Below are positions 17,548-26,850 of a stretch of 64,000 bases of DNA, piece after piece (within the stretch, counting starts at the first letter, position 1; each line of letters starts with the position of its first letter). Below the pieces are notes generated by a model. The model was not told the DNA's origin. It saw only the letters and a program-made list of their open reading frames with translations, and made no database searches. The stretch is from Paenibacillus xylanivorans. GTDB lineage: Bacteria; Bacillota; Bacilli; Paenibacillales; Paenibacillaceae. The translations under genes and the position numbers were made by a program. The stretch lies in contig NZ_LITU01000036.1 of assembly GCF_001280595.1 (NCBI RefSeq), positions 169,544-233,543 of the forward strand, written 5' to 3'.

Positions 17548-18885
17548 TTAGCGCTTGAAGGTCGAAGCTTCTTCCGAAGATGCATTGTTCAAACCCTGCA
17601 ATGACGTCTCATCTTCCAGGCCTTCCACACCCAAATATTTAAGCGCGCTCAGCGCATACACTTTGGCGCACTGGATAATCTGCCATACGGGTGCTTTTTC
17701 GTTAAAATTGTGAATTGTGGACAGCTCTGCCGGACCATATTGCAATACCGGAATCTGATGATTACGGAAGTGGCGTGCATCGCTGGATGCCCATTGCAGC
17801 ACACCGTACGCCTCTTCGCCGCTCACTTCGCTGATGCTCTCCACCAGTTGGCTAACGATCGGTTCATGCGCTGGAGTCCAGTTTGCGTTGCCCTGGAAGC
17901 CAAACGGCTTCAGCTCTGACTCAATTCCCGCTTCAAGCAGAAGCGAGCGAGCACGGTCGAGCACATCCCGGTAATCTACTCCAAATGGAACACGGGAGTC
18001 CACCTGAACAGTGCAGCGATCCGCTACCACATTCACCTTGGTTCCACCCTGAATTGAACCGATATTCACCGTGACATGGTCGAACACCTGATAGGCCAGA
18101 CCTGCCTGTTCGCGGTCACGCGCGTACTCTTGCGAGATTCGGATGATATCCTTCACTTCTTCCGGGATGTCCGGCTTGATGTCCCACAGCCGCTGCAAGG
18201 CTTCAATGCCTTTGGCTGCCTTCACAATCGCATTATCCCCTACAATCGGTTGTAGGCTGCCATGACCCGGTGTACCTTCCACCGTAAACTCAAACCAGCA
18301 GCTCCCCTTTTGTCCAATCGTTGGATGCTGGGGGCTGGATGGCTCGGCAATGACTGCCGCCGTACCGGTTGCCAGACCACGTTCCAGCACCCATGGTACA
18401 CCCAGATCGCCGCCTGTTTCCTCATCGGGAACAATCATCAGTGACAGGTCACCTCGCAAAGGTACACCTAGCTTCGCTAGAATAACCGTCGCAAAGATCA
18501 GCCCCGCAAGCCCGCCTTTCATGTCGGATGCCCCGCGTCCAAGCATGTACCCATCCTTGATTTCGCCACAAAACGGATCAAAATCCCATCGGGAGAGATC
18601 CCCGGCTGGCACAACGTCTGTATGACCACAGAAAATGAGATGTTTATCTGACTTGTCTGCGCCTTCTCCGTTCAATGTCGAGATCAGGTTAAACATGGTT
18701 TCCGTTGCCGCGTGTACTTTGGTGTCGATTCCGGCCTGATGCAGATATTCGATAATAAAAGCGCTAATCTCGCGCGAATCCCCTGGAGGGTTCTCCGTAG
18801 GAAACCGAATCAATTGTGAACATAACTCCAGTAATTCATCCTGACCTTCCTCAATTGCATCAAGTACCTTCCTTTTCCAATCCAT
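17548..18885 (-). CDS. M20-family deacylase (ArgE/DapE-like)
   Basis: The 445-residue cytoplasmic enzyme shows the M20 dinuclear zinc motifs FCGHTDVVPAG (His ligand plus catalytic Asp), GRGASDMKGG (bridging Asp) and PDEETGGDLG (catalytic Glu and ligand Glu). The dimerisation domain includes the GTPGHGSLQP loop. Members remove acyl groups from N-acyl amino acids or cleave small peptides. It lies inside the transporter unit, between the binding protein and OppD, which strongly suggests it acts on the imported substrate. AGGAGCC precedes ATG 18885. ArgE and DapE biosynthetic roles are less likely given this context. Confidence 0.9.
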   Translation of the reverse strand: MDWKRKVLDAIEEGQDELLELCSQLIRFPTENPPGDSREISAFIIEYLHQAGIDTKVHAATETMFNLISTLNGEGADKSDKHLIFCGHTDVVPAGDLSRWDFDPFCGEIKDGYMLGRGASDMKGGLAGLIFATVILAKLGVPLRGDLSLMIVPDEETGGDLGVPWVLERGLATGTAAVIAEPSSPQHPTIGQKGSCWFEFTVEGTPGHGSLQPIVGDNAIVKAAKGIEALQRLWDIKPDIPEEVKDIIRISQEYARDREQAGLAYQVFDHVTVNIGSIQGGTKVNVVADRCTVQVDSRVPFGVDYRDVLDRARSLLLEAGIESELKPFGFQGNANWTPAHEPIVSQLVESISEVSGEEAYGVLQWASSDARHFRNHQIPVLQYGPAELSTIHNFNEKAPVWQIIQCAKVYALSALKYLGVEGLEDETSLQGLNNASSEEASTFKR

Positions 18886-18980
18886 CCTGATCAGGCTCCT
18901 TCCAATATCGGTTGTATCGTGCTCAATACGAATTGTCAGAAGACAGGCATGATTGCCTGTCCCCCGAGTCGTCCGTTCAA

Positions 18981-20564
18981 TTACTGCTCTTTGCTAAGTG
19001 GATAGAAACGCAGAACTTCATCCGGGTAATACACATATCCGCTAACTTTGTTGTTCATGCCGACAACCCGGTTGTATTCGTAAAGATATGCCCATGGCGC
19101 TTCTGTCGTAATAATCTCCTGTGCCTTCATGTATAGCTCGTTGCGTTTCGCCTGATCTGGTTCAGCACCCGCCTCTTCCCACAGTTTGTTAACTTCCGAA
19201 TTGTTGTAATGAATGTAGTTGGAAGAGCCTTCTCCGTAGAGCAGGAAACCCAGGTGGTATCCAGGATCGTTAACAAAAGAAGTCCATTTGGAGATGTAAG
19301 AAACCAAATTCCCGTCTTTTTGCTGTTCCAGGAACTGTGCACGAGCGACCTTGTTGATGTTCATTTTGACACCGATCTTTGCCAGCTCAGCTTGAATCAG
19401 AACCGCGTCATATTCCCAATCATCAAATCCGGAACCAAGGGTAAAGTCAAAGCTGAACCCTTCCGCATAACCTGCTTCTTTCAACAATTCCTTGGCTTTA
19501 TCCAGATTGTACTCGTACACATAGCCCGCATCCGTATAGCCCGGTGTATTGCTTGCCACAGCACTTTTCATCTCTTTGGCCTGACCATACATGACGTCGT
19601 TGATCAATTGGTCATAAGGGATCGCATAGTTGATTGCCTGACGCACTTTTTCATTATCAAAAGGTTTGACATTGTTGTTCATGGCGAAGAACAAAATCCG
19701 ATTACTTGCATTCGACTTGATGGTCAAATTACTGTTCTCCTGCAAAGCCGCAACATCTTTTGGAGGAATCTCGATCGCCATGTCCACGTCACTCTTGTTC
19801 AAAAGCAGAACACGGTTGGAGGCTTCTTTCGTGAATTTCAACGTGACTTTGCTGAGCTTCGGCGCGCCCTGCCAATATTCGTTGTTGGCCTGGAAGACCG
19901 CTTCACTGGCCGGGTCCCATTTTTCAAGCGTGAACGGACCTGATCCGGCCGCATTTGTTTTCAGATAATCGTCACCTTTTTCCTCGACCAGCTTCTGATC
20001 CACAATGGAGAAGGTATACATGGCAATGATCTGGGTGAACATGTGGTTTGCTTTATTCAGTACGATCTCGACGGTTGAGTCGTCCTTGGCGGTCACGCTC
20101 TTGATGTCGGCCATTCCGTATAGAAAGCTGCCGGAGCTGGACTTCGCCACACGGTCAAAAGAGTATACAACCGCATCCGCATTAACCGGATTTCCACTTT
20201 GGAATTTCAGACCGCTCTTGATTTTGAATGTATACGTCGTATTGTCATCAGAAACTTCCCAGCTCTCGGCGAGCATCGGCTGAATGTCCTCCGTGTTGGC
20301 TACGTCTGCACCATCCACCGTTTTGACACCATAGGTCACCAGCTGGTCATAGATTGCTAGAACCAGCGTATCCGAGGTCAGGTCATTCGCCTCCGCCGGG
20401 TCCATCGTCGTCCCACCCTCGGAATAGGCAACAGTCAGTGTCGGCGCAGGCTTCGTTGCTTCTCCTGAGCCGGATGCCACAGGCTGCTGGTTGGCATTGC
20501 TGGCACATCCGCCCAGAACAACGGTAAGAGCAATCATTGCAGAAAACCATTTGATCTTTTTCAT
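18981..20564 (-). CDS. peptide ABC transporter substrate-binding lipoprotein (SBP family 5)
   Basis: The 527-residue protein is an OppA/DppA-type binding protein. It has a lipoprotein signal (MKKIKWFSAMIALTVVLGGC), with Cys at position 20 as the lipid anchor. SBP_bac_5 features include MLAESWEVSDDNTTYTFKIKSGLKFQSGNPVNADAVVYSF and NAAGSGPFTLEKW. It captures the ligand outside the membrane and delivers it to the permeases. GGGGAGGAAAC precedes the ATG. It sits third in the transporter unit, 266 bases after the OppC gene; that gap holds a nested hairpin. The short C terminus and size are typical of the family. Confidence 0.93.
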   Translation of the reverse strand: MKKIKWFSAMIALTVVLGGCASNANQQPVASGSGEATKPAPTLTVAYSEGGTTMDPAEANDLTSDTLVLAIYDQLVTYGVKTVDGADVANTEDIQPMLAESWEVSDDNTTYTFKIKSGLKFQSGNPVNADAVVYSFDRVAKSSSGSFLYGMADIKSVTAKDDSTVEIVLNKANHMFTQIIAMYTFSIVDQKLVEEKGDDYLKTNAAGSGPFTLEKWDPASEAVFQANNEYWQGAPKLSKVTLKFTKEASNRVLLLNKSDVDMAIEIPPKDVAALQENSNLTIKSNASNRILFFAMNNNVKPFDNEKVRQAINYAIPYDQLINDVMYGQAKEMKSAVASNTPGYTDAGYVYEYNLDKAKELLKEAGYAEGFSFDFTLGSGFDDWEYDAVLIQAELAKIGVKMNINKVARAQFLEQQKDGNLVSYISKWTSFVNDPGYHLGFLLYGEGSSNYIHYNNSEVNKLWEEAGAEPDQAKRNELYMKAQEIITTEAPWAYLYEYNRVVGMNNKVSGYVYYPDEVLRFYPLSKEQ

Positions 20565-20729
20565 TTTTAGTTTCCTCCCCTTTTCGAACCAGTCTTATGA
20601 TGCGATAGAGCTGTAAAACGTTGCAGCTTTCATTAGACATAGCAAATGTGTGCGCCAATACCTGGAAAGCAATTCGCCCATACTTCCGATACCAACCGCC
20701 ACAACATTCGATCATCCTTCTGCCGATAA

Positions 20730-20779
20730 GGGAACCTTGCATGCCCTTACTCCAGGGCATTCCCCGCAAATCGGTTCCC
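20730..20779. other. nested hairpin between oppC-type and binding-protein genes
   Basis: GGGAACC (20730-20736) pairs with GGTTCCC (20773-20779), and inside it ATGCCCT (20741-20747) pairs with AGGGCAT (20754-20760). There is no T run, so it is not an obvious terminator. It may be an RNA-processing or stabilising element that raises binding-protein expression; that role is inference. Confidence 0.45.
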
Positions 20780-20830
20780 CCATCCAGCACTCTATGAATC
20801 GGTTCTGTAGAGACTGATGGTGATCAGCCC

Positions 20831-21730
20831 TTATTTTCCCGAACGCAACCGTGGGTCCAGTACATCACGGAAACCATCTCCGAGCAGGTTAAAGCCAAGT
20901 ATGGATGTGGCTATAGCCAGTCCAGGGAACGTCACCAGCCACCATTGTCCAGAAATAATGTATTCTCGGCCTTCAGATATCATGGCCCCCCATTCGGCTG
21001 TAGGCGGTTTAACGCCAAGCCCGAGAAAGCTCAAACTGGATGCCGTCAGAATGGCAAAGCCCATTCCGAGCGTGGCCTGTACCAGCAGTGGTGCCAAAGC
21101 ATTGGGCAAAATGTGACGAAACAGAATCACTCTGTCCCTCACACCAACGGCTCTGCTGGCTTCCACGTACTCCTTCTCGCGCAGGGATACCGTCTGTCCA
21201 TACATCAATCTGGCAAATTCAGGGATGCCGACAATCCCTACAGCAATCATTGCACTCGTCAGTCCGTTACCGATGGAAGCGGCGATCGCCATGGAGAGTA
21301 CCAGCGAGGGAAAGGCAAGCAATACATCCATCACCCGCATAATGATATTGCCGGTACGTCCACCGTAATAAGCAGCAATTCCGCCAAGTGGAACCCCGAT
21401 TACAAACGAGATGCTAACGGCAATCAGGCCCGTCCAGATACTAATTCTGGCTCCGTACAGTACACGACTCAGAATGTCCCGGCCGTAATTATCCGTACCA
21501 AACCAGTGACCACCTGACGGGGATTCCAGCTTCACAGCCGTATTCGTCACGTACGGATCATAAGGGGCAATCCAGGGGGCAATGGCTGCAATGACTGTCC
21601 ACATGACGATAAAGGCCAGACCAATGGCAGCGAGCCGATTGCGGAGCAATAGTCTCAGAAAGGTTTTGGGTTTGGGAACAACCGCTTGTGCAGGTTGGGT
21701 TCCCATGGAAGTCGGTGCGGCAGTACTCAC
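20831..21730 (-). CDS. peptide ABC transporter permease (OppC/DppC type)
   Basis: The 299-residue inner-membrane subunit begins with the OppC_N segment (KPKTFLRLLLRNRLAAIGLAFIVMW). It carries the HWFGTDNYGRDILSRVLYGARIS motif and the EAA loop (YVEASRAVGVRDRVILFRHILPNALAPLLV) that contacts the ATPases. About six membrane segments are visible. It starts at GTG 21730 behind AAAGGAGGAG. It follows the OppB gene by 27 bases. Confidence 0.93.
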   Translation of the reverse strand: MSTAAPTSMGTQPAQAVVPKPKTFLRLLLRNRLAAIGLAFIVMWTVIAAIAPWIAPYDPYVTNTAVKLESPSGGHWFGTDNYGRDILSRVLYGARISIWTGLIAVSISFVIGVPLGGIAAYYGGRTGNIIMRVMDVLLAFPSLVLSMAIAASIGNGLTSAMIAVGIVGIPEFARLMYGQTVSLREKEYVEASRAVGVRDRVILFRHILPNALAPLLVQATLGMGFAILTASSLSFLGLGVKPPTAEWGAMISEGREYIISGQWWLVTFPGLAIATSILGFNLLGDGFRDVLDPRLRSGK

Positions 21731-21757
21731 AGCGGTACTCCTCCTTTCGCGGTGACC

Positions 21758-22768
21758 CTATTCATAACGGATTCGTGGATCAATCAATCCATAGACCAGA
21801 TCCACCGCCAGATTTATAAAGCTGAACAGAATGGCACTTACGAGTGTGAACGCCTGGATTGGCGCATAATCGGCAGCCAGAATCGAATCTGTGACATAAC
21901 CGCCGACGCCGGGCCAGGAAAAGATGGTTTCCGTGATCACCGCACCACCGAGTAATCCTCCAAACTGAAGACCAAGTACGGTCAACGTGGGAATCAGGGC
22001 ATTGATCAGGGAGTGTTTGCCGACGACTGCGGATTCGCTCAAGCCCTTGGCTCGTGCAGTACGCACATAATCCTGTCCGATGACTTCCAGCATGCTGGAT
22101 CTGGTCATACGTGCTACAATCGCCATTGTTCCTGTGCTCAGGCAGATTGCCGGAAGCAGCAAATGTGCAAGACTGCTTTTGAGTGCAACCATATCTCCGG
22201 TCATGAGACTGTCTATCACGTACAATCCGGTAAGATGAGTCGGTGGATTGAGGTCTCCGCTGATGCGTCCCATTGGAGCCGGAGCCCAGCCGAGGATGGA
22301 ATAGAAGATGTAAATAAACAGCAGTCCCAGCCAGAAGATCGGTACACATGCTCCAATCAGTGAGAACACCCTGGAGATGTGGTCAATAAAGGACTCTTTT
22401 CGAGTTGCAGCGATAATGCCTACCGGAATCGCAACACAGATGGCTATAATCACACTGGCCAACGTCAGCTCAATGGTTGCCGGAAAGCGGGTAGCGAAGT
22501 CACTCAGCACCGTATGACCGGTATGGTAGGCGAAGCCCAGATTCCCTTGAAGCAACTGTCCCACGTAGCTAAAAAACTGTACAAATAATGGCTTGTCCAA
22601 TCCCATGTCCATTCGGATTTTGGCAATGACATCATCCGTGGCCTGTTCGCCAGCCATGACAATGGCGGGATCCCCCGGAAGAACGCGGGACAGGATGAAG
22701 GTAATCACCACAATGCCGATCAGCGCCGGAATCATCTGCAGCAGCCTTCGGAGCGTGTAAGCAAACAA
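21758..22768 (-). CDS. peptide ABC transporter permease (OppB/DppB type)
   Basis: The 336-residue permease begins MFAYTLRRLLQMIPALIGIVV and includes LPGDPA, MGLDKPLFVQFFSYV and the EAA loop DYVRTARAKGLSESAVVGKHSLINALIP. The INLAVDLVYGLIDPRIRYE end is typical of OppB. The start is TTG 22768 with AAAGGGG eight bases upstream. It heads the transporter transcription unit, 310 bases from pucR, so the promoter should lie in 22769-22920. Confidence 0.93.
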   Translation of the reverse strand: MFAYTLRRLLQMIPALIGIVVITFILSRVLPGDPAIVMAGEQATDDVIAKIRMDMGLDKPLFVQFFSYVGQLLQGNLGFAYHTGHTVLSDFATRFPATIELTLASVIIAICVAIPVGIIAATRKESFIDHISRVFSLIGACVPIFWLGLLFIYIFYSILGWAPAPMGRISGDLNPPTHLTGLYVIDSLMTGDMVALKSSLAHLLLPAICLSTGTMAIVARMTRSSMLEVIGQDYVRTARAKGLSESAVVGKHSLINALIPTLTVLGLQFGGLLGGAVITETIFSWPGVGGYVTDSILAADYAPIQAFTLVSAILFSFINLAVDLVYGLIDPRIRYE

Positions 22769-22921
22769 TCGATCAACCCCTTTAACTCTGATGTCTCACT
22801 TGCTGTTTTACGGTTCTCTGTGGACGGCCCAGTCTTGAAATTTGTCTGTTCATCCGTCTTTTCTTTGTAATTGTGCTTATTTTACCTAGAATCCTAGCGT
22901 CGAACTACGTCCCTTTTAGCT
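22769..22921. other. leader region of the peptide-transporter unit
   Basis: The gap between pucR and the OppB gene is 311 bases. After the pucR terminator (22922-22952), this part should hold the transporter promoter and any PucR operator. I could not pick an unambiguous -35/-10 pair or palindrome. Confidence 0.35.
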
Positions 22922-22952
22922 AAAAAAAAGCACAACCGTTTGTCGATTGTGC
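22922..22952 (-). terminator. terminator of pucR-type gene
   Basis: On the minus strand GCACAA...TTGTGC (arms 22947-22952 and 22930-22935) is followed by eight T residues. Confidence 0.7.
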
Positions 22953-23079
22953 ACTAATGTCTCCTATTTATGTCATGTTAAATTACACTCTAAGACACAG
23001 TTCGCTATTTTTCGACCTATATCTACCATATCATCCATTGTTGATTTTGCTGTAGAAGCAAGCGTCCGATTGGCAGGAC

Positions 23080-24612
23080 CTACACCTCTTGTTTATCCTG
23101 CTTCATGTAGTAGTACACAAGACACAGATGACAGACGAATTGTTCACGCGGGTGATTCAGGTCGAAGCCCGTAATGTCCCGTATGCGTTCCAGTCGGTAT
23201 TTCACGGAATTCCGGTGAATATAGAGGCGATTTGCTGTCTCGATCAGGCTTCCTCTGCTCTCCAGATAATAAAAAAAGGTTCGCAGCAAATCCCCGCTGT
23301 GTTCATCATCATAAGTGCGCAACTTCCCCAGCTTCCGCTCAAATAGTGCCGAAAAACCCGGATCATTCGCCGTTTCGCTCAGCAAATGATATACCTCCAC
23401 ATCCTCAAACCGGGTTGTACGCCCACCCGACAAACGGGAGGATACCATCAGGGCATTCCTGGCCTCGCCGTAGCTTTGATGCATATTCCAAAGTGGAACT
23501 TGGGTGCCCACGCCTGCCCTGAACTGTCCAAGTTTATTGGCCGGATCTTCCAGCCATAACCCAATGGTATCGGTCCATGATTGAACGTCATCCATCCACG
23601 CTGCATCCCTGGACTCCCGTGTTGGCAAAAAGAGAACTGCCCTGTTAGTCCGGAACTCAATATGAGGCGCTACTCTCCGTTTTCTGGCCTCCTGTCCAAG
23701 CAATTCGGCCAATAGGTCTTCATCCGGAGCCGTCTCACCTTCCATCACCGCTACTTCCCATAAATGCTCCGGATTCATTCCGAGCTTGCGACCTCTCGAT
23801 TCGGCTTCATGCGGCAACAGCAGAGGGGGTGTCAGCAGTTCGTCTATGAAATTGCCTCGAAGACGCAATTCGGTATCTTCCGCCACCTTGTTCCTCATCA
23901 ATTCCAGCGATAGTACCAGCCTGGCCTGTTCAATTCCGACTTGTTCCATTTCATCCAGGGAGTCCTTGTCCACCAGCAGCCGGGCAACCTTCCGCCGATC
24001 CAGATTAATCTCCCATACGAGTGGGTCCACAGCTTCCTTCCAGTCATAATCCGGCGGTGAAGACACAATCATCTGTCCCGCATTATCGATAACACCTACA
24101 GGTGCCTGAAGCAGTTCAGCCACATTGTCCCCCACAGCCTGAATCCCGCTGTTTTCAAGCACCATGGTCATCAGCGTCCGATATACTTCCTCTGACCTGC
24201 GGAGCAGTGCAGCCTGTCGATCCAGCACTAATTCCATAACAGGTTGCGTAATATCCATGTAGGGTATTTCCGGAGGGATTTCAATGATTGGCAAACCGCA
24301 GTCATTACTGGCTGCAACGGCTTCTTTTGGGATTTCTTTGAGAAAACGTGCAGGCTTGATCGCCAAAGCAGCCGCTCCGGCCTCATTAAGTGTATAGATC
24401 AGTTCTCCGAGCAAGCCGGGATTATCACGAATCGAATAGGCTGTCGTCAGCATCAGCATGCCTTCCCGCAACCAACCTTGCAGATCGGGCACCTCCATAA
24501 TATCCACGAACCGCACAACCCGATCCAATCCTTGATGCCCGCTAATGACTTTGGCCTTGCTGAGTATAGGAATATTCAACAGTTCTTTCAGTGTTATACC
24601 TGTCGTTTTCAA
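23080..24612 (-). CDS. PucR-family transcriptional regulator
   Basis: The 510-residue protein has an N-terminal PucR ligand-sensing domain beginning GITLKELLNIPILSKAKVISG, a central GGDEF-like region, and a C-terminal HTH_30 domain (GSLIETANRLYIHRNSVKYRLERI). PucR-type proteins usually activate catabolic genes for purines, amino acids or related nitrogen sources. The position between the transporter unit and the racemase/peptidase unit makes both its likely targets. I chose TTG 24612 because AGGGTGG lies nine bases upstream and the sensor domain begins directly after. The longer frame to an ATG at 24663 lacks a ribosome site. Confidence 0.88.
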   Translation of the reverse strand: MKTTGITLKELLNIPILSKAKVISGHQGLDRVVRFVDIMEVPDLQGWLREGMLMLTTAYSIRDNPGLLGELIYTLNEAGAAALAIKPARFLKEIPKEAVAASNDCGLPIIEIPPEIPYMDITQPVMELVLDRQAALLRRSEEVYRTLMTMVLENSGIQAVGDNVAELLQAPVGVIDNAGQMIVSSPPDYDWKEAVDPLVWEINLDRRKVARLLVDKDSLDEMEQVGIEQARLVLSLELMRNKVAEDTELRLRGNFIDELLTPPLLLPHEAESRGRKLGMNPEHLWEVAVMEGETAPDEDLLAELLGQEARKRRVAPHIEFRTNRAVLFLPTRESRDAAWMDDVQSWTDTIGLWLEDPANKLGQFRAGVGTQVPLWNMHQSYGEARNALMVSSRLSGGRTTRFEDVEVYHLLSETANDPGFSALFERKLGKLRTYDDEHSGDLLRTFFYYLESRGSLIETANRLYIHRNSVKYRLERIRDITGFDLNHPREQFVCHLCLVYYYMKQDKQEV

Positions 24613-25017
24613 GCCTATCGACCACCCTGAGCCAGATTTGCAAATCATTCTTACATACTGCATCTAATTTTTTTGGATAGTTTACCAGACTATCTATTCA
24701 AAAAAAACGGGAAATTCTGTGATATACGTATGTTATATATTGATTTCATAAATTAAAGTAATAATAATACGTTGTTAGTAGCAGTTAATGATGTCGAAAA
24801 TAAATCCATCACTTCATCGCTTCACATTAGAAAACAGGATAAATGGATAAATGATCCCCTCACTCTTTACACATAGGCGCCACACTTCTCCAAGAGACCC
24901 GATACCACCTTATTCAACACAAATAACGCCGATGCAGTTATTCACATTGCATCGGCGTCAAAATCAAATTAACCAAACCATTAAACTATCCAATACCCAC
25001 ATCCGGCATTCTTTTGA
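24613..25017. other. intergenic stretch between pucR and the racemase-like gene
   Basis: It is very AT-rich between 24660 and 24800, consistent with a pucR promoter, though no clean -35/-10 pair was chosen. The racemase terminator lies at 24926-24958. No gene is seen. Confidence 0.35.
24926..24958 (-). terminator. terminator after the racemase-like gene
   Basis: ACGCCGATGCA (24926-24936) and TGCATCGGCGT (24948-24958) form a perfect 11-base stem; on the minus strand TATTTG follows. Confidence 0.65.
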
Positions 25018-25650
25018 TCAGCTATTCAACGCAGACACGGCTGCCCCTAATGAATAGATCGGGTCAAGCGCCCGGATATGCAGTTCTTTTTCCACTTCCA
25101 GGGCGAAACCCATCGTGGCAAAACCGGTACACGCAAGAACGATGGACTCGGCACCTTCCACATTCAGTCTTCTGGCGGCTTCCATAGCCGCAATTCGCCC
25201 CTGTGGCGTGTTGAGATCCAGCGTGGTTACCACACCTTCGGGACGATCCATCCCGATATAGGCATCACCCAGTATTCCTCGAATCAGGAGTGGCACTTCC
25301 TCCAGGATGGTCAATACACCTACACGCGTTGCTGATGTGAGCGCAAGATGTGCAGCACATGATCCAGCACCATAGACGGGGATGTGAACAGCGGCACGCA
25401 TTTCTGCAAGAGCCGGATCGGCTGCACAACTGATACCGATAGCGGTACAGCCTTCCTGTTCCAATTCCCGTGCCAGATCCACAATTTTAGGAATCGATTC
25501 AAGCTCTGTGGCCTGATCATATACCCCTAGCGGTTGATCGGGAATGCAGCGACTCCGAACCCGAATGTCATAACGACCTTCAATCAATGCCCCGTGTCTG
25601 TGGATATCCTCTTCATGATGAAGCGTAATCACTCTGATAAGACCCAACAT
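25018..25650 (-). CDS. Asp/Glu/hydantoin racemase-family protein
   Basis: The 210-residue protein shows the pseudo-symmetric racemase layout with two active-site cysteines. One lies in the first half, IGISCAADPALAEMR, and one in the second, SIVLACTGFATMG. VYGAGSCAAHLALTSATRVGVLT lies between. Members interconvert enantiomers of aspartate, glutamate or hydantoins without cofactor. The start is ATG 25650: GGGAGGA is correctly spaced for it, while the ATG six bases upstream overlaps the ribosome site. It is the last gene of the DUF1177-AroM-M29 unit, or a separate unit, since a 227-base gap with DnaA boxes precedes it. The exact substrate is unknown. Confidence 0.85.
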   Translation of the reverse strand: MLGLIRVITLHHEEDIHRHGALIEGRYDIRVRSRCIPDQPLGVYDQATELESIPKIVDLARELEQEGCTAIGISCAADPALAEMRAAVHIPVYGAGSCAAHLALTSATRVGVLTILEEVPLLIRGILGDAYIGMDRPEGVVTTLDLNTPQGRIAAMEAARRLNVEGAESIVLACTGFATMGFALEVEKELHIRALDPIYSLGAAVSALNS

Positions 25651-25668
25651 CGGCATTCCTCCCCAGGC

Positions 25669-25853
25669 TGTGGATATCTTGTGTGTATGTTACCCACAAA
25701 CTGTTGATAGTTACCCCCAGTTATGTGGATAACTCTTTATTTATTGTGAATATGTTGTGTATTTGTCGCTAAAACTACCGCGTAATTTACGCATTGGTCC
25801 CCACTGTGGATATGTTGTGCATACGCTCTCATACACCTTTATTTTGATCCACA
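25669..25853. promoter_or_regulatory. DnaA-box cluster 1
   Basis: Against TTATCCACA (reverse TGTGGATAA) I find a perfect site at 25724-25732. Four sites match 8 of 9: 25669-25677 (TGTGGATAT), 25690-25698 (TTACCCACA), 25805-25813 (TGTGGATAT) and 25845-25853 (TGATCCACA). A weaker TGTGAATAT lies at 25745. All are in the intergenic gap 25651-25877. No dnaA or dnaN gene is near, so this is not a conventional oriC. Confidence 0.6.
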
Positions 25854-25877
25854 AGGATATCTCTTGATTTTTCTGCT

Positions 25878-26831
25878 CTATTTCTGATCGAGCAATTCTC
25901 CCTGACGCATAATCAACACATCATCAATGTACACATCCGGCTTCTGCACAACGGCATCAATATGAACACCAGCTGCAACTGTGCCACCAAAGGTATTATT
26001 ACTTCCAAAAGCAACATGAATCGTACCATAGACTTTCTCGTCCTCCAGGACAACACCTGTGATTCGAGCCTTGTCATTGGTGCCAATGCCGAATTCTCCA
26101 AGAATTCGACCATCACCTTCCCCTAGCATGGATAACAACTTGTCTCCTTCAGCGCCAGTCGCCGTAACAAGTCGGCCATCTCTAACCGTTAATAGAACAG
26201 GTTCGCTAATCGCGCCTATTCCTGCGATTGAGCCATCCACCAGGATTTCACCCTCTCCCTTGCCTTCCACCGGAGCGATATAAGCTTCGCCGGAAGGCAA
26301 ATTGCCTGACTCACCTGGATTGAGGTACATGCCCGTACTCGGCACGCCATTGCGTCCCTGTATTGAGAACGACAGCTGGTGTCCATCTTTCTCGATGCGG
26401 ACACTGCTGCCTGCACTTAGCATGGCTGTAACCTTATCTGTCAAAGCCTTCACTTTGGGATATTCTGCGGTGATAGCGCCGTTCATGAACATATCGTCCG
26501 TCATACCCGGCATTGTGGCTACCCGGGTTCCAGCAGCTGCCGCCTGTTTACGAGCCTGCGTATGGGTTAGTGAATAACGGGTTACACATACCGCGACATC
26601 TGCACGCTTCATCGCTTCGGCAATCGGTGCAGGCGGCTCTTCACCGGATTTGCTTCGTTCCTTCATCACCATAAGCACCGCATCTGCTCCCAATGCCTTG
26701 CCCGCTTCATATATGGATTCGGCCAGTTCTCTCTTGGCATCATCCGCCACGACAGCCAGCGTCTCACCACTGCGAAGTCCAAGGCATTCCACCAAAACAT
26801 TTTTACTGACGTCAATTCGTTGCTGATTCAT
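25878..26831 (-). CDS. M29-type aminopeptidase
   Basis: The 317-residue protein resembles M29 (aminopeptidase T-like) metallopeptidases. It has NLPSGEAYIAP (metal-binding Glu), EFGIGTNDKARITG (Glu), DEKVYGTIHVAFG (His) and FGGTVAAGVHIDAV (His and Asp). These remove N-terminal residues from short peptides; some relatives have been recruited as ring-cleaving dioxygenases, so a non-peptide substrate is possible. CAGGAGGAGACGAAC precedes ATG 26831. It lies 19 bases after the AroM-family gene, so the two are co-transcribed. It is shorter than the roughly 400 residues of classical M29 enzymes. Confidence 0.82.
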   Translation of the reverse strand: MNQQRIDVSKNVLVECLGLRSGETLAVVADDAKRELAESIYEAGKALGADAVLMVMKERSKSGEEPPAPIAEAMKRADVAVCVTRYSLTHTQARKQAAAAGTRVATMPGMTDDMFMNGAITAEYPKVKALTDKVTAMLSAGSSVRIEKDGHQLSFSIQGRNGVPSTGMYLNPGESGNLPSGEAYIAPVEGKGEGEILVDGSIAGIGAISEPVLLTVRDGRLVTATGAEGDKLLSMLGEGDGRILGEFGIGTNDKARITGVVLEDEKVYGTIHVAFGSNNTFGGTVAAGVHIDAVVQKPDVYIDDVLIMRQGELLDQK

Positions 26832-26850
26832 TTGTTCGTCTCCTCCTGTG

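Noticed and set aside
25657..25877. A chromosomal origin
   Set aside because: DnaA boxes are present, but no dnaA, dnaN or AT-rich unwinding region is associated.
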